Positions 28,576 through 29,939 of a stretch of DNA of 29,939 bases are shown here, piece by piece (position 1 is the first letter of the stretch; every line of letters starts with the position of its first letter). This DNA comes from a virus. The stretch lies in the IMG/VR virus record IMGVR_UViG_3300025009_000315, positions 1 through 29,939 of that record. The stretch is one strand, 5' to 3'. The notes under the pieces were generated by a model, which was given only the letters and a program-made list of their open reading frames with translations, was not told the DNA's origin and did no database searches. The translations under genes and the position numbers were made by a program.

Positions 28576-28833
28576 TTAGTACTCATTTCGATACCTGTCG
28601 TGTCTTTCCACGAAATCATGGATATCGGCTATCTCGTCTTTATTGTTATCACGATGTGCTTTGACAAGCGCCTCACGCATGCTCCGCACAGCAGCACTTT
28701 CCTTGTTCAACCTACCACGAGCAAGGTCGGCCTGTCTTACAACGTTGGGATCCCCGCTTCTAAGACCCTTCTCTATAAGATCCCGGTCAGCGGACCTATT
28801 ATCGTTGTTTTTTCTAAAAATTATCTCTGTCAT
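28576..28833 (-). CDS. Small charged protein downstream of the capsid gene
   Basis: ATG 28833 has GGAGGGAAGGA upstream and is preferred to ATG 28869, which lies in a hairpin. The 85 residues (MTEIIFRKNNDNRSADRDLI ... VRSMREALVKAHRDNNKDEI ... FVERHDRYRNEY) are helical and highly charged. It follows the major capsid gene, so a small virion or assembly role is possible. Not recognised. Confidence 0.6.
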   Translation of the reverse strand: MTEIIFRKNNDNRSADRDLIEKGLRSGDPNVVRQADLARGRLNKESAAVRSMREALVKAHRDNNKDEIADIHDFVERHDRYRNEY

Positions 28834-28856
28834 ACACTGTTCCTTCCCTCCGTGGT

Positions 28857-28884
28857 GGGAGAAGCACATTAGGGTGTGCCTCCC
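28857..28884 (-). promoter_or_regulatory. GC-rich hairpin between capsid gene and downstream gene
   Basis: GGGAG-GCACA pairs with TGTGC-TT-CTCCC around a 6-nt loop (10 bp with a 2-nt bulge). No T-run follows on the minus strand, so it is more likely an mRNA-stabilising or processing hairpin than an intrinsic terminator. Confidence 0.55.
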
Positions 28885-28911
28885 CCAACCACTACTCAGT
28901 ACTACCCAAGG

Positions 28912-29865
28912 TTAAACAAGAGCAAATCTCGCGGCCTGTACCCAATCACTGTTGAGTAATTTAACTGCGTAAGAACCTGCCCACGAAACATATGATACTC
29001 TACCGGCAGGTGAGTTTGAATCCACCTGATTCGGAAGAATATACAGTTTCGGTTTATCTTGCGATAGATCGTAGCAACCAAACGAGTTGTCTCCGTGAAC
29101 GTAGGTGTAGTATCTAGTAACACCCGAAGATGCTGTAGATGCTGCCTCAGTTCCAGAGGAAACGTCTTTGTTTAGAAGCCACCTAACTTGGTAAAGCTCT
29201 CCCATCTCCCCCCTGTAAAGATCCTTTACATCGGAGTACGTTTTCGCATTTACCCACGTGGAATCACCGATTAGATTGTACTTGCTGATAGGATCTGTCT
29301 TACCAATATACATCCCGTCCTTGTAAGGTCTCGCCTTAGCAATTTCGAGAGCTTTGGTCATAAGCCTTATATCACAAGCATCTAGCGTGTCGCCCGCAGT
29401 AAATGTTGCCACGTCGTGGTTGTTGCCGTAGAAAGCTGTGCCGTTTTGAAGTTCTGCTCTAACCAAACGATTGAGAGTTTCTCCCATGTTTTGACCCACA
29501 AGTTCCACCTTTTCTTTCATGCTGCTATCAATGGATACCAAAGTTAGCAACTTTGAGTGAATGGTTGTTAAGCCATACTCAGAAAGAGTCATGGATACAG
29601 TACATGCCGTAATAGCACATGTTACTGGGTTTGAGAGTTCCCCCAAAGGGCTGGTAATGATAGTGAGGGGTGTGTACCTAGTGAAGTTGACTGTTCGTCC
29701 CTCATTCACGGGGTGTGTCCTCATCTGAGCGCCCTCCTTCAAAACAAGCTCATACTCCGCTCTCGCAAGGAAAACCTTTTCGTAATAGGTTTTTACCTCC
29801 TGAGTCAGAGTGCCTGTCGTGTTGGGGTTTGTCACCCCACTTATTCCTGATCCGACTGCTGCCAT
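28912..29865 (-). CDS. Major capsid protein, N4-gp56 family
   Basis: This 317-residue protein begins with TLTQEVKTYYEKVFLARAEY and then ELVLKEGAQMRTHPVNEGRT, the well-conserved N-terminal pattern of the N4-gp56 capsid family (HK97 fold). A long spine-helix region (MKEKVELVGQNMGETLNRLV, RAELQNGTAFYG) and a P-domain follow. Length is near the family norm (about 300-400). It should be the most abundant virion protein. The AGGTGAG ribosome-like site is about 15 nt from the ATG, unusually far. Confidence 0.92.
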   Translation of the reverse strand: MAAVGSGISGVTNPNTTGTLTQEVKTYYEKVFLARAEYELVLKEGAQMRTHPVNEGRTVNFTRYTPLTIITSPLGELSNPVTCAITACTVSMTLSEYGLTTIHSKLLTLVSIDSSMKEKVELVGQNMGETLNRLVRAELQNGTAFYGNNHDVATFTAGDTLDACDIRLMTKALEIAKARPYKDGMYIGKTDPISKYNLIGDSTWVNAKTYSDVKDLYRGEMGELYQVRWLLNKDVSSGTEAASTASSGVTRYYTYVHGDNSFGCYDLSQDKPKLYILPNQVDSNSPAGRVSYVSWAGSYAVKLLNSDWVQAARFALV

Positions 29866-29900
29866 ATAGTTTTAATATCTCACCTTCCTTCTTAGTGCTT

Positions 29901-29939
29901 TTAGGCTTGAACCACCCCTAGTTGTGCCTCAAGCTCGGC
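29901..29939 (-). CDS. 3' end of an upstream gene (12 codons)
   Basis: From the right edge an open frame reads AELEAQLGVVQA and stops at TAA 29903-29901, 35 nt before the capsid gene. In phages of this order the gene ahead of the capsid is commonly a scaffold or portal-linked protein, but twelve residues do not allow a call. Confidence 0.35.
   Translation of the reverse strand, partial: AELEAQLGVVQA

Noticed and set aside
1-29939. Stop-codon reassignment (as in some uncultivated bacteria and crAss-like phages)
   Set aside because: TAA, TAG and TGA all close convincing genes, and ATGA overlaps are frequent, so TGA and TAG are true stops.

Overview
The window is a contiguous stretch of a tailed-phage (Caudoviricetes) genome, probably podovirus-like and from an uncultivated source. 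It carries a major capsid protein of the N4-gp56 type, head-tail adaptor and nozzle-like proteins, a large ejection/polyvalent-type protein, tail fibre and LamG proteins, an amidase with holin-like partners, three HNH endonucleases and a NinG-like recombination protein. Every protein gene I accept is on the minus strand. Genes are tightly packed, with many ATGA, TGATG and TAATG overlaps, and TAA, TAG and TGA are all used as stops (standard code 11). The host cannot be named. Canonical sigma70-type promoters and AGGAGG ribosome sites show only an ordinary bacterial host.

Read in the direction of transcription (high to low coordinates), the late region comes first. The major capsid gene (29865-28912) is followed by a small basic protein. 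A promoter at about 28550 then starts a glycan/accessory island (28510-22189): NAD-dependent epimerase, the two halves of a transketolase-like TPP enzyme with a GroES-like co-chaperonin gene wedged between them, an HNH endonuclease, two FkbM methyltransferases and three glycosyltransferases. Virion genes follow: a Gln-rich internal protein, a 1334-residue protein, an adaptor, a nozzle-like protein with an Fn3-like segment, an HNH endonuclease, a fibre and a LamG protein. The lysis cluster (11952-10310) is next, then several small proteins and a metallophosphoesterase.

At 8292-8912 the coding stops for 620 bases. This gap holds the only rightward transcription unit I see: a perfect TTGACA-N17-TATAAT promoter, about 255 nt of structured non-coding RNA and an intrinsic terminator. 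Face to face with it is a leftward promoter (TTGACA-N17-TATATT). That promoter should drive a long leader and an operon of three small genes, an MT-A70 adenine methyltransferase fused to a DUF1016-like N-terminus, a PD-(D/E)XK nuclease and a small HTH protein. The layout resembles a regulatory switch.

The left third (6414-1) is an early/accessory region: membrane-anchored lysozyme-like protein, HNH, RecB/Cas4-like nuclease, OB-like protein, NinG, several small Cys-motif proteins, a DUF6745 protein with 18 tandem 4-residue repeats, a YopX protein and small unknowns.

The most unusual signals are these. (1) Three promoter / small hairpin / intrinsic terminator cassettes sit directly in front of late genes. 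(2) There is a plus-strand ncRNA with alternative pairings. (3) The 12-bp repeat array varies only at two nonsynonymous positions. (4) Interleaved 8-bp inverted repeats cover the ribosome site of an HNH gene. (5) A GroES-like gene lies inside a split transketolase. All functions are inferred from motifs read by eye; no database search was run.
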